64,000 nt of DNA from Micrococcus flavus (GTDB taxonomy: Bacteria > Actinomycetota > Actinomycetes > Actinomycetales > Micrococcaceae). The position numbers and the translations under genes were made by a program. This document shows, in pieces, positions 18,579-26,269 of the stretch (position 1 is its first letter; every line of letters starts with the position of its first letter). The stretch covers positions 2,232,001-2,296,000 of the forward strand of contig NZ_JACHMC010000001.1 of the NCBI RefSeq assembly GCF_014204815.1, read 5' to 3'. A model generated the notes under the pieces. The model was given only the letters and a program-made list of their open reading frames with translations. It ran no database searches and was not told the origin of the DNA.

Positions 18579-20565
18579 GGACGCGCTCCTCCGGCGCCAG
18601 CCACATGCCGTCCCCCTCCCGGGTGCCGTACGCCGCGTGGAAGGCGTCCAGGTTCCTGGCCACCTGGTTGCAGCGGAACTCGTTGGGCGAGTGCGGGTCC
18701 GAGGCGATCCGGGTGACCATGGCCTCCGGGCGCGTCAGCTGCCGCCACACGGCGGCCCACGCGGCGAAGAACTGGCGGTCCCCCGCCGCCTCGTCGTCGC
18801 CCGGCGTGCCCTGCTCCTCGCGCCAGATCTCCAGGGCGCGGTACGCGATGCCCAGCCCGCCGAGGTCGCCGATGTTCTCCCCGAGGGTGAACTCCCCGTT
18901 CACGCTGCGGTCCGGCGCCTCCGCGGGGGACAGCGCGGAGTACTGCGCCACCAGCCGGCCCGTGCGCTCCGCGAATGCCTGCCGGTCCTCGTCCGTCCAC
19001 CAGTCGGCCAGCCGGCCCGAGCCGTCGTAGCGCGCCCCCTGGTCGTCGAACCCGTGGCCGATCTCATGGCCGATCACGGCGCCGATGCCGCCGAGGTTCG
19101 AGGCCATCGAGCGCTCCGGGTCGAAGAACGGCGGCTGGAGGATGGCCGCCGGGAAGACGATCGCGTTCTCCAGGGGCGAGTAGTAGGCGTTCACGGTCTG
19201 CGGCGTCATGTGCCACTCGTCCGGGTCCGGGCCCTGCTCGATCTTCGCCAGGTCCCGGTCCCACTCGAAGCGGGCGACGGCGCGCGCGTTCTCCACGAGC
19301 TCCCCGGGGGTCACCTCGAGGGCGGAGTAGTCCCGCCAGGCCTTCGGGTGGCCCACCATGGGCCGGAACATGGCGAGCTTCTCCAGCGCGCGCTGGCGCG
19401 TCTCCTCGCCCATCCAGTCCAGGGACTCGATGGAGCGCCGGTACGCCTCCAGCAGGAGGCTCACCAGCTCGTCCATGGCCTCCCGGTGCCCCTGCGGGAA
19501 GTGCCGCTCCACATAGAGCCGGCCCACGTCCTCGCCCACGCCGCCGTTGACCATGGCCACGCCGCGCTTCCACCGCGGGCGGACCTGCTCCGTCCCGGCC
19601 AGCCGCCGCCCGTAGAAGGAGAAGTTCTCCTGCACGAACGCGTCCGGCAGGAAGGAGGAGCGCGAGCGCACCACCTGCAGCGCCAGCCACGCCCGCCAGT
19701 CCGCCAGGTCCGCGGCGGACGGGCCGGCCAGCAGCGCCTGCACCCCCTCGAGGAACTCCGGCTGCCACACCACCACCTCGTCCGCGCGGGAGCCGCCGGC
19801 CCCGATGCCCTCGAGCCACGCGGGGGCCAGGGGGAACAGGGCGAGCAGCTGGTCGCGCGAGAGCAGGTTGTAGCGGGCCACGGCGTCGCGCGAGCGCACC
19901 ACGTCCCAGTGCGCGGCGGCGATCCGCGTCTCGAGGGCCACCACCCGCTCGCCCAGGGCCACGGCCCCCGCCTTGTCCCCGCCGATCCCGGCCAGGGCGA
20001 GCACGGCCCCCACGTGCGCGGTGTACTGGGCCAGGATGTCCGCGTACGACTCCTCCCGGTAGTAGGACTCGTCCGGCAGGCCGAGGCCGCCCTGCAGCAG
20101 GTGCAGCAGCATGCGGGAGGGGTCGCCGGCGTCGTTCAGCGCGCCCCCGTTGACCAGGCCGGACACGCCCACGCGCTGGAGCTCGCCGCTCAGGCGCAGC
20201 AGCTCCTCGGGGGAGGCGACGGCGGCCACCGCGTCCAGCTCGGCGCGGATGGGCTCCAGGCCCCGGGCCTCCACCGTCTCCTCGTCCATGAAGGAGGCGT
20301 AGAGCGCCGCGATCCGCCGCCGGGCCGCTCCGCCCTCGTCCTCGACGCCGTCCGGCTGCGCGGGGGTGCGGCCGCCGTCCGTCTCCCGGACGGCGTCCTC
20401 GGCGATCCGGCGCACCGCGAGCTCCGCGGCGTCGCGCAGCTCGAGGAACGCCCCGAAGGCGCCCTGGTCCGCGGGGATCTCGTGGGTGTCCAGCCACTCC
20501 GCGTTGACGTGGCGGTAGAGGTCCTCGCGCGGCGAGGGGGTGGCGGTCTCGGTGGTGGCGGTCAT
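18568..20565 (-). CDS. M13 family zinc metallopeptidase (neprilysin/PepO type)
   Basis: A 665-aa endopeptidase, the usual length for bacterial PepO-like M13 enzymes. It has the substrate-binding motif NAYYSP, the zinc site HEIGHGFDD (about residues 498-506), the third ligand in ENIGDLGG about 60 residues later, and the conserved end ...VLIW. No signal peptide is seen, so it is probably intracellular and acts on short peptides. ATG 20563-20565 with GGAAGGA 6 nt upstream; earlier in-frame residues lack a ribosome-binding site. Convergent with marR, with an 11-bp overlap of coding ends. Confidence 0.94.
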   Translation of the reverse strand: MTATTETATPSPREDLYRHVNAEWLDTHEIPADQGAFGAFLELRDAAELAVRRIAEDAVRETDGGRTPAQPDGVEDEGGAARRRIAALYASFMDEETVEARGLEPIRAELDAVAAVASPEELLRLSGELQRVGVSGLVNGGALNDAGDPSRMLLHLLQGGLGLPDESYYREESYADILAQYTAHVGAVLALAGIGGDKAGAVALGERVVALETRIAAAHWDVVRSRDAVARYNLLSRDQLLALFPLAPAWLEGIGAGGSRADEVVVWQPEFLEGVQALLAGPSAADLADWRAWLALQVVRSRSSFLPDAFVQENFSFYGRRLAGTEQVRPRWKRGVAMVNGGVGEDVGRLYVERHFPQGHREAMDELVSLLLEAYRRSIESLDWMGEETRQRALEKLAMFRPMVGHPKAWRDYSALEVTPGELVENARAVARFEWDRDLAKIEQGPDPDEWHMTPQTVNAYYSPLENAIVFPAAILQPPFFDPERSMASNLGGIGAVIGHEIGHGFDDQGARYDGSGRLADWWTDEDRQAFAERTGRLVAQYSALSPAEAPDRSVNGEFTLGENIGDLGGLGIAYRALEIWREEQGTPGDDEAAGDRQFFAAWAAVWRQLTRPEAMVTRIASDPHSPNEFRCNQVARNLDAFHAAYGTREGDGMWLAPEERVLIW

Positions 20566-20697
20566 GGGACGTCCTTCCGGTGGCGCCGCGCGCGCCCCGC
20601 GGGGCCGCACGCGACGGCGGTCACGTGGTCTCCGTGCGCACTCTAGCCCCGCCGGACGGACCGCGGCCCGGATGTCGGAGCGCCCCGCGGCACGGAC

Positions 20698-20736
20698 GAC
20701 GCCGGGCGCGCACCCGTGGGGTGCGCGCCCGGCGTC
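20698..20736. terminator. Long hairpin between the SRPBCC and M13 genes
   Basis: A perfect 18-bp stem (20698-20715 with 20719-20736) and a 3-nt loop, 44 nt after the stop codon of the minus-strand SRPBCC gene; no T tract. Confidence 0.75.
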
Positions 20737-20779
20737 GGCGATCCTCCGGTGGACCGGGAGGATCAGGCGGCGGGCCCGA

Positions 20780-21262
20780 TCAGGCGACCGCGGAGGCCAG
20801 GTTGGCCAGCGACTGCTCCATCTGCTCCTCGGAGATCAGGGGGAACAGGTTCTTCTTCAGCAGCTCCGGGTCCTCGACCTTGGACCAGTCGTAGGTGAGG
20901 GTGACCACGGTGGAGTCGGAGCCGTCCGACTCGAGGGTGTACAGCCACTCCCAGCCCTTGGGCTCGGTGCCGGCCGGCGCGGTCTGCCAGCCGACCATCT
21001 TGTTCTCGTCGTAGGCGTTGACGTGGTTGTCCGTCTGGTAGTCGCCGCCCATGTGCTCGGCGTGCATGTTCATGGTGAACACGTCGCCGACCTTCTGGAT
21101 GCGCTGGCCCTTCTCGTCCGCGCGGACCATGTCTGAGCCGTCCAGCCGGGCATGGTTGGCCGGCAGGGTCAGGAAGTCGAAGACGTCCTTCGCCGAGGCG
21201 TCGATCGTGCGGGTCACGGACTGCTTCTTCTCGCCCTGGGGCGTCGTGTTCATCTCGCTCAT
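20780..21262 (-). CDS. SRPBCC (START/polyketide cyclase-like) family protein
   Basis: A 160-aa protein with the helix-grip pattern of SRPBCC domains: SVTRTIDASAKDVFDFLTLPANHARLDGS at the front, then alternating strands and a long C-terminal helix (residues ~135-157). Such proteins bind small hydrophobic ligands; the ligand is unknown. Two ATGs (MSEM) are close together. The first, at 21262, fits the TACGGT hexamer 6 nt upstream. Stand-alone unit with its own promoter and terminator. Confidence 0.8.
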   Translation of the reverse strand: MSEMNTTPQGEKKQSVTRTIDASAKDVFDFLTLPANHARLDGSDMVRADEKGQRIQKVGDVFTMNMHAEHMGGDYQTDNHVNAYDENKMVGWQTAPAGTEPKGWEWLYTLESDGSDSTVVTLTYDWSKVEDPELLKKNLFPLISEEQMEQSLANLASAVA

Positions 21263-21268
21263 GGGCGC

Positions 21269-21274
21269 ACCGTA
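21269..21274 (-). promoter_or_regulatory. Leaderless-type -10 (TACGGT) of the SRPBCC gene
   Basis: TACGGT on the minus strand exactly 6 nt from the ATG, with no ribosome-binding sequence. Confidence 0.5.
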
Positions 21275-21333
21275 CCCAGGCCGCGGGGTCCGGCGGCAAG
21301 GGCTCGCCCGCGCCGCGGGACGCGAGCGGGGAC

Positions 21334-22008
21334 TCAGTCCGGGACGTCCCGGCCGCGGCGGTAGGCCGAGACCGAGGGGTCCCCGGCCAGGTGGAACCGC
21401 CACGGGAAGCGCACGGAGCCGCCCTCCCCCGACACCCCGACGCGCGGGCCGCGCACCACGGACGCGCGGGCGGCGTCGTGGTCCGCGGCGGGAGGGGCGA
21501 GGAGGAACCGGGCGGACACGCCCGGAGGGACCGGCACCGGCTCGGTCGGCGGCGTGGCCACGATCTCCACGGGCAGGTGGCCCATGTCCAGGGCGATGCC
21601 CAGGCCCTGGCCCAGGTTGCCCGGCCCGGAGAGCAGTCGCGCCCCGGTGTCCCGGCCCCGGCGGGCGACGGCGACCTCCCGGCCCGCGAGCACCTCGCCA
21701 GCGCGCAGCAGGACGCCGCCGGCCTGCCCCTGCGGGTGTCCCACGAGGTTCAGGCACCGGTGGATGCCGTAGTTCAGGTACACATAGGTGCGGCGCGCGG
21801 GACCGAACAGCGCGGAGTTGCGCTCGGTGCGGCCGCGGAAGGAGTGCGCCCCGGGGTCCTCGCCCGCGTTCCCGTAGGCCTCCGTCTCCGTCAGGCGCAC
21901 CGTCACGGCGCCGTCCGCCGCGACCACGGTGAGACGGCAGCCCAGCAGGCCCTCGGCCAGCGCGGTGGACGGGCCGTCGAAGAGGGCGGAGAGCTCCTCG
22001 GGGCTCAC
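21334..22008 (-). CDS. DNA-3-methyladenine glycosylase (AAG/MPG family)
   Basis: A 224-aa monofunctional glycosylase excising alkylated purines. Conserved parts are LLGCRLT, the [17 protein letters not shown] segment with the catalytic glutamate and histidine, [29 protein letters not shown] and [14 protein letters not shown]. The GTG start overlaps the panC stop as GTGA (22005-22008), so the two genes are translationally coupled although their functions are unrelated. A longer open frame upstream overlaps panC and has no support. Confidence 0.92.
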   Translation of the reverse strand: MSPEELSALFDGPSTALAEGLLGCRLTVVAADGAVTVRLTETEAYGNAGEDPGAHSFRGRTERNSALFGPARRTYVYLNYGIHRCLNLVGHPQGQAGGVLLRAGEVLAGREVAVARRGRDTGARLLSGPGNLGQGLGIALDMGHLPVEIVATPPTEPVPVPPGVSARFLLAPPAADHDAARASVVRGPRVGVSGEGGSVRFPWRFHLAGDPSVSAYRRGRDVPD

Positions 22009-23018
22009 GGGGCGCCCACGGCCGGCGGGAGCACCATGTTGTCGATCAGGCGGACCGGGGGGACGTGGGCGGCCACGAGGGCGAGCGCCTCCCGGCGCAG
22101 GGGCTGGCACAGCAGCTCGGGGCCGAGTTCCTCGAGCGTCGCCCGGTCCACCACCACGAGGTGGTCCAGGGTCACGCCCGGCTCGTCCTCCACCATCCGG
22201 CGGGCCTCCTGCACGTCCAGCATCTCACCGGCCTCTGCGGCGTCCCGCAGGCGCCGCAGAGCGCGGCTCAGCACGAGCGCGTGCCCGAGGCCCGCCGCGT
22301 CCAGGCGCGTGTTGCGGCTCGAGAGCGCCAGCCCCTCCGGGGAGCGGACGATCGGCACGGCGCGCACGTCCACGTCCACGTCCAGGTCGTGGGCCAGCCG
22401 CCGCAGGATCGCCAGCTGCTGGGCGTCCTTCTGCCCGAAGTAGGACCGCAGCGCCGGGACGGCCGGTCGCACGATGTTCCACAGCTTGGCCACCACGGTG
22501 ACCACGCCGTCGAAGTGCCCGGGTCGGGACGCGCCCTCCAGGACCTCGCCCATGCGGCCGGCGGAGACGGTGACGATCGGGGCGTCCGGGTGGCCCGGGT
22601 ACATCTCCTGCACCTCCGGGGCGAACACCACGTCCGCGCCGGCCGCGGCCAGCAGGTCCAGGTCCGCCTCCAGGGTGCGCGGGTAGTGCTCCAGGTCCGC
22701 GGGGTCGCCGAACTGCAGCGGGTTCACGAAGATGCTGACGGCCACCACGTCGTTCTCCTGGCGGGCCTGGCGCACCAGGGCGGCGTGGCCGCCGTGGAGT
22801 GCGCCCATGGTGGGCACCAGGCCCACGGTGACGGGGCCGTCGTCGTGCCCCTCCGCGGCGGCGGACAGCTCGCGCAGGGCCGCGCGCGTCTCCGCCACCG
22901 TGCGGGTGAGGCGGGGGCGGCGGGCGCCGGAGACCGGCGCGGGGAGCGCGTCCTCCAGGGTCAGGCCGGTGCCGGACGGGACGGGGCGGGGATCGGGGAC
23001 GCGGTCGAGGGGAGTCAC
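22005..23018 (-). CDS. panC: Pantoate--beta-alanine ligase (PanC)
   Basis: A 337-aa enzyme joining pantoate and beta-alanine with ATP to make pantothenate. It carries [18 protein letters not shown] (the HxGH nucleotide motif), [17 protein letters not shown] and the signature [13 protein letters not shown]. The first ~40 residues are an extra, proline-rich stretch beyond the usual start, but the TAGACT hexamer 6 nt from the GTG at 23018 supports this longer form. panD and coaX are not adjacent. Confidence 0.94.
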   Translation of the reverse strand: MTPLDRVPDPRPVPSGTGLTLEDALPAPVSGARRPRLTRTVAETRAALRELSAAAEGHDDGPVTVGLVPTMGALHGGHAALVRQARQENDVVAVSIFVNPLQFGDPADLEHYPRTLEADLDLLAAAGADVVFAPEVQEMYPGHPDAPIVTVSAGRMGEVLEGASRPGHFDGVVTVVAKLWNIVRPAVPALRSYFGQKDAQQLAILRRLAHDLDVDVDVRAVPIVRSPEGLALSSRNTRLDAAGLGHALVLSRALRRLRDAAEAGEMLDVQEARRMVEDEPGVTLDHLVVVDRATLEELGPELLCQPLRREALALVAAHVPPVRLIDNMVLPPAVGAP

Positions 23019-23024
23019 CGTCCG

Positions 23025-23030
23025 AGTCTA
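23025..23030 (-). promoter_or_regulatory. Leaderless-type -10 (TAGACT) of panC
   Basis: TAGACT on the minus strand, 6 nt from the GTG start; identical hexamer and spacing to argA and the lipid kinase gene. Confidence 0.55.
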
Positions 23031-23063
23031 GGCAGGCGACCGCCGGCCCGGTCCCGGACATGA

Positions 23064-23103
23064 CGACGCCGCCCGCCCTCCGGAGGGAGGACGGGCGGCG
23101 TCG
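23064..23103 (-). terminator. Terminator hairpin after the DUF3618 gene
   Basis: An 18-bp stem with one mismatch (23064-23081 with 23086-23103) and a 4-nt loop, just past the DUF3618 stop codon; no T tract. Confidence 0.75.
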
Positions 23104-23116
23104 GGCGGTGCGGGGA

Positions 23117-23791
23117 TCAGGCGTTCTTCGCCGTGCCCTTGACCTGCTGGGCGGCGTCCTGGGACTCCGACTTCAGCTCCTGGGCCTTGTCCTGGCCCTC
23201 GGACTTGAGGTTCTGCGCGGACTCGGCGGCGGAGTCCTTGAGGGAGGCGGCGGCCTCGCGGGCCTCCGGCTCGACCTGCTCGCGGATCTCCTGGGCCACC
23301 TGGGTGGCCTGCTGCTTGGCCTTGTCCAGGAGCGGGGCGGCCTCGTCCTTGGCGCGGCGGGCCGCCTGCTGCTCCACGTCGGAGGACGGGATCAGCGAGC
23401 CGAGGAGCCAGCCGGCGCCGAGGGCGATCAGGCCCGCGGCGAGCGGGTTGCCGGCCGTGCGGCCGCGCAGCTGGGCCGGGGCCTGCTGGACGGCGTGCTG
23501 GGCGTCGTCGGCCCACTCGGACACGGCGTCGCCGGCCTGCTGGGCGTAGCCCCGGGCCTGGTCGGCGGCGTGCTTGGCCTTGTCCGCACCGGACGGGCCA
23601 CGGTGGTGCTCGGGGGAGCCCATGATGTTCTCCTTGACGGAGATGAAGCCCTCACGGACGCGATCCGTCTGGCGGCTCACGGCCTTGGTGGGGCTGACCT
23701 TCTCCGCCAGGGCGTCGACGTCCTGGCCGAGCTGGTGGCGGGTGCGCTCGATCTCAGCGCGGATCTCGTCGGGGTTGTTGCTCTGGGTCAT
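23117..23791 (-). CDS. DUF3618 domain protein with amphipathic repeats
   Basis: A 224-aa protein. The N-terminal DUF3618 motif is clear (EIRAEIERTRHQLGQDVDAL). Ala/Gln-rich helices follow, then one membrane segment (about residues 115-133, NPLAAGLIALGAGWLLGSL), and then a long 11-residue-type amphipathic helical repeat (KDSAAESAQNLKSEGQDKAQ and relatives) to the end. The repeats recall apolipoprotein/LEA-like membrane-surface helices. ATG 23789-23791 overlaps the stop of the Holin-X gene (ATGA) and has AAGGAGA upstream. Function unknown; probably an envelope or membrane-stress factor together with its two neighbours. Confidence 0.8.
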   Translation of the reverse strand: MTQSNNPDEIRAEIERTRHQLGQDVDALAEKVSPTKAVSRQTDRVREGFISVKENIMGSPEHHRGPSGADKAKHAADQARGYAQQAGDAVSEWADDAQHAVQQAPAQLRGRTAGNPLAAGLIALGAGWLLGSLIPSSDVEQQAARRAKDEAAPLLDKAKQQATQVAQEIREQVEPEAREAAASLKDSAAESAQNLKSEGQDKAQELKSESQDAAQQVKGTAKNA

Positions 23792-24282
23792 CGCGTCTCC
23801 TTCGCGGGGTTCAGGGTCCCGGGGATCTCCTGAACCGTCTCCTGGGTCTGCGGCAGACCCTTGATCTTCTCCATGTTCTTCTTGCCCTGCAGGGCCAGCA
23901 CGGCGGCGACGACGCCCCACAGTACGGCCACGATCAGGGCGGCCCAGCCGAGGGGCATGAGCGCGCCGAGGGCGTACATGAGCGCCAGCGACAGGAACAT
24001 CAGCAGGAAGAACCCGCCGACGGCGGCGCCGGCGAACATGCCCGCGCCCTTGCCCGCCTTCTTGGCGGAGTCCGTGGCCTCGGCCTTGGCCAGGGCGATC
24101 TCCTGGCTCATCAGCGTGGACAGGTTCTGGGAGAACGAGGCGAACATGTCGCCGATGGACTCGTTCTCCGCCCGGACCTCAGCCTGCGTGGGGGCGGGGG
24201 TGTGGGCCCCCGAGCCGGGGGTCACGACCCCGTCCACGGTGTGCCGCGGTGCGCCCGCGGTGGGCTCGTACGGCGTGCTCAT
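23788..24282 (-). CDS. Actinobacterial Holin-X (phage holin family) membrane protein
   Basis: A 164-aa protein with a soluble N-terminal part, the conserved amphipathic helix (SFSQNLSTLMSQEIALAKAE), and two adjacent membrane segments (about residues 82-104 and 108-130), followed by a short basic tail. This is the PF07332-type 'Holin-X' arrangement. Despite the name, members are chromosomal and not tied to phages. It is in the middle of a three-gene unit, overlapping both neighbours by 4 nt. Confidence 0.85.
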   Translation of the reverse strand: MSTPYEPTAGAPRHTVDGVVTPGSGAHTPAPTQAEVRAENESIGDMFASFSQNLSTLMSQEIALAKAEATDSAKKAGKGAGMFAGAAVGGFFLLMFLSLALMYALGALMPLGWAALIVAVLWGVVAAVLALQGKKNMEKIKGLPQTQETVQEIPGTLNPAKETR

Positions 24283-25094
24283 GCGCGACCGCCCTGGCGG
24301 GTCTGGTCGAAGGGCTCGTCCACGGCGCGGCCCGTCACGGGGTCGATCGTGGGGACCGGCTCGGTGCCGTAGGGCAGGCCGCCGGCCTGGCCGGCCGGGC
24401 GCGGGGCGTCGTCGCCGGTGTGCGCCGGGATCTGCGAGTCGATGTGGTGCGGGGCCACGTCCGACTGCACACCCTGGGGCTCCAGCCCACGCCGCGGGGA
24501 GCGCTGGACGGCGGTGCGGCGCACGTCCGCAGCGGAGTCCTGGTCCGCGTCGCGCAGGCCGCGGGTCATGCGGCCGGCCACGAGGCCCACGCCGAGGGCG
24601 AGGGCGAGGAAGGTGCCGGGCTTGCGGGCCGCGAAGCCGCGCACGTCGTCCAGGAGATCCGCCGGGCTGGCGGTCTCGAGGCGCTGCGTGAGGGCCTCGG
24701 CGCGGTCGGCCACGGCCGAGACGGCCTGGCGGACGGCGTCGGACTGGGGCTGCTCGCCCGAGACCAGGCGGTGCAGGTCGTCCGTGTAGGAGCGGATCTG
24801 GCCGGCCACGCGCTCCTGCTGGGTCACGGCCTGCTCGCCGACCTGGTCCTGGACTGTGCCGGCGAGGGACTTGGCCTGCTGGACGGCCTCGTCCTTGAGC
24901 TGGCCGACCTCCTGCTGGGCGGTCTGGCCGAGGTCCTTGGCGTGGGCCTTGGCGTCCTGGGCCACCTGCTGGGCCTGGTTCTGGGCCTCGTCCTTGGCGG
25001 CCTGGGCCTTCTGCTTGGCCTGGGAGTCCTGGCCGTCCTGGTGCGGCGCGTGGGCGCCGTGGTTCTGGGCGTTGCCTGAGCGGTTCTTCGCCAT
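24279..25094 (-). CDS. Coiled-coil membrane-associated protein, first gene of the Holin-X operon
   Basis: A 271-aa protein. The first ~100 residues are a Gln/Ala/Lys-rich amphipathic helix (QAAKDEAQNQAQQVAQDAK), then a helical bundle (EALTQRLETASPADLLDDVRG), then FAARKPGTFLALALGVGLVAG as a single membrane-spanning or inserting segment (~residues 160-182), then a polar tail. No enzymatic motif is seen. ATG 25092-25094 has AAAGG 6 nt upstream. It belongs with the Holin-X and DUF3618 genes by 4-nt overlaps. Similar trios occur in actinobacteria; their role is unknown. Confidence 0.72.
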   Translation of the reverse strand: MAKNRSGNAQNHGAHAPHQDGQDSQAKQKAQAAKDEAQNQAQQVAQDAKAHAKDLGQTAQQEVGQLKDEAVQQAKSLAGTVQDQVGEQAVTQQERVAGQIRSYTDDLHRLVSGEQPQSDAVRQAVSAVADRAEALTQRLETASPADLLDDVRGFAARKPGTFLALALGVGLVAGRMTRGLRDADQDSAADVRRTAVQRSPRRGLEPQGVQSDVAPHHIDSQIPAHTGDDAPRPAGQAGGLPYGTEPVPTIDPVTGRAVDEPFDQTRQGGRA

Positions 25095-25267
25095 GGTCTG
25101 CCTTTCGTGGTCGATGTCCCGGTCCCGCGGATGTCTACTGATGAGACCGGACTCGGTAGGGATCAAGGTAGAGGCCCGGCCCACGCAGGGGAAGGGCCGA
25201 CCTGCGGTGTCTTCGATCCGCTCCCACAGGGTGGGACCCGCCGCCCCCCACGGGGCCCGGCGGTCGC

Positions 25268-25288
25268 GGGCCGGCGTCGGACCGGCCC
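25268..25288 (-). terminator. Hairpin after the GDPD remnant
   Basis: A perfect 7-bp GC stem (25268-25274 with 25282-25288), 9 nt past the stop codon of the glycerophosphodiesterase remnant. Confidence 0.4.
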
Positions 25289-25296
25289 GGACGGCG

Positions 25297-26259
25297 TCAG
25301 CGGGCGGCGGCGGTCCGACGGCGGACGGCGAGCAGGGCGCCGGCGCCCAGCGCGGCCGCGCCGGCCAGGCCCCATGCGGGGGCGTCGCCGGTCTCGACCT
25401 TCTCCGGGACCTCGTGCCCCTCGGTGGGTGCGGGGGCGTCGTCGTCCTCGCCGACAGCCTCGTCCTGGTCGGCGAGCCACGCGTCGCGCGCGGCGACGCC
25501 GACGTCCGGGAAGTCGGTGAAGAAGCCGTCCACGCCGACGTCGAGGTGGGCCGTGATGAAGCCGGCCAGGTCGCCGTGGGCGTGCTCGTCCGCCGACGAG
25601 CGGAAGTCCACCGGGAGAGAGCCGTTCTCGGCGCGGAAGGTGTAGGGGACCACCTCGAGGCCCGCCGCGTGGGCCGTCTCCACCAGGCCGGTCTCCTCGC
25701 CCAGCGTGCCGTCCTCCTGGAGGCCGATCACCAGGCGGGCCTCCGGGCCGTACACGTCCACGCCCTCGGCGGCGGTCGCGGCGACGCCGGCGGGGGTCAT
25801 GTCGTACGCGTAGTCGTGGACCTCGTCCCCGGCGGCGACGGCGTCGTACCCCGCGCCCTCGTACCAGAGCAGGAACGCGGTGTCCGCCTCGAGGCCGAGG
25901 CGCCGGTTCAGGTCGGAGAGGCTGCCCAGCTCGAAGGACTGCACGGTGGCGCGGCCGTCGGGACGGTTCAGTCCGTGCGCGGTGAGGGCCTCGACGACGC
26001 CCTCCTCCTGGGACAGGCCGATGCCGTCGAAGTAGGTGGGGTGCTTGATCTCGGCGAGGGTGAAGTCCTCGGTGAACCAGCCGGTCTGCTCGACGCCGTC
26101 CGCGACCTCGGTGGTCCTGCGGTCCGCGAACTCGGGACGCTCGGCCACGTCGGTGGCGCCGTCGATCAGGTTCTCGTGGCGGTCGACCAGCACGCCGTCC
26201 TTGGTGGAGACCAGGTCCGGCTCGATCACGTCGGGACGCTCCGCCTGCTCGATCGCGGC
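25297..26259 (-). pseudogene. 5'-truncated glycerophosphodiester phosphodiesterase
   Basis: The protein matches a glycerophosphodiesterase from the AIEQ...DVIEPDLVSTKDGVLVDRHEN region onward (metal-binding Glu/Asp and the second catalytic His), through TAFLLWYEG and GVDGFFTDFPDV, to a C-terminal membrane anchor (AWGLAGAAALGAGALLAV, then RRR). What is missing is the N-terminus: no signal peptide, no HRG motif with the first catalytic histidine, and no PE[HN]T segment. Homology begins about 11 nt before (in the reading direction just after) the S9 peptidase stop codon, and there is no start codon with a ribosome-binding site near the break. It is most likely a dead remnant left by a deletion that joined it to the peptidase gene. 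Confidence 0.72.
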
Positions 26260-26269
26260 GGGGGCGGGC

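Noticed and set aside
25320-25390. Sortase (LPxTG) signal at the end of the GDPD remnant
   Set aside because: The order polar motif, hydrophobic segment and RRR is there, but the motif reads K-V-E-T-G-D; without the LP pair it is at best degenerate and the gene appears dead.
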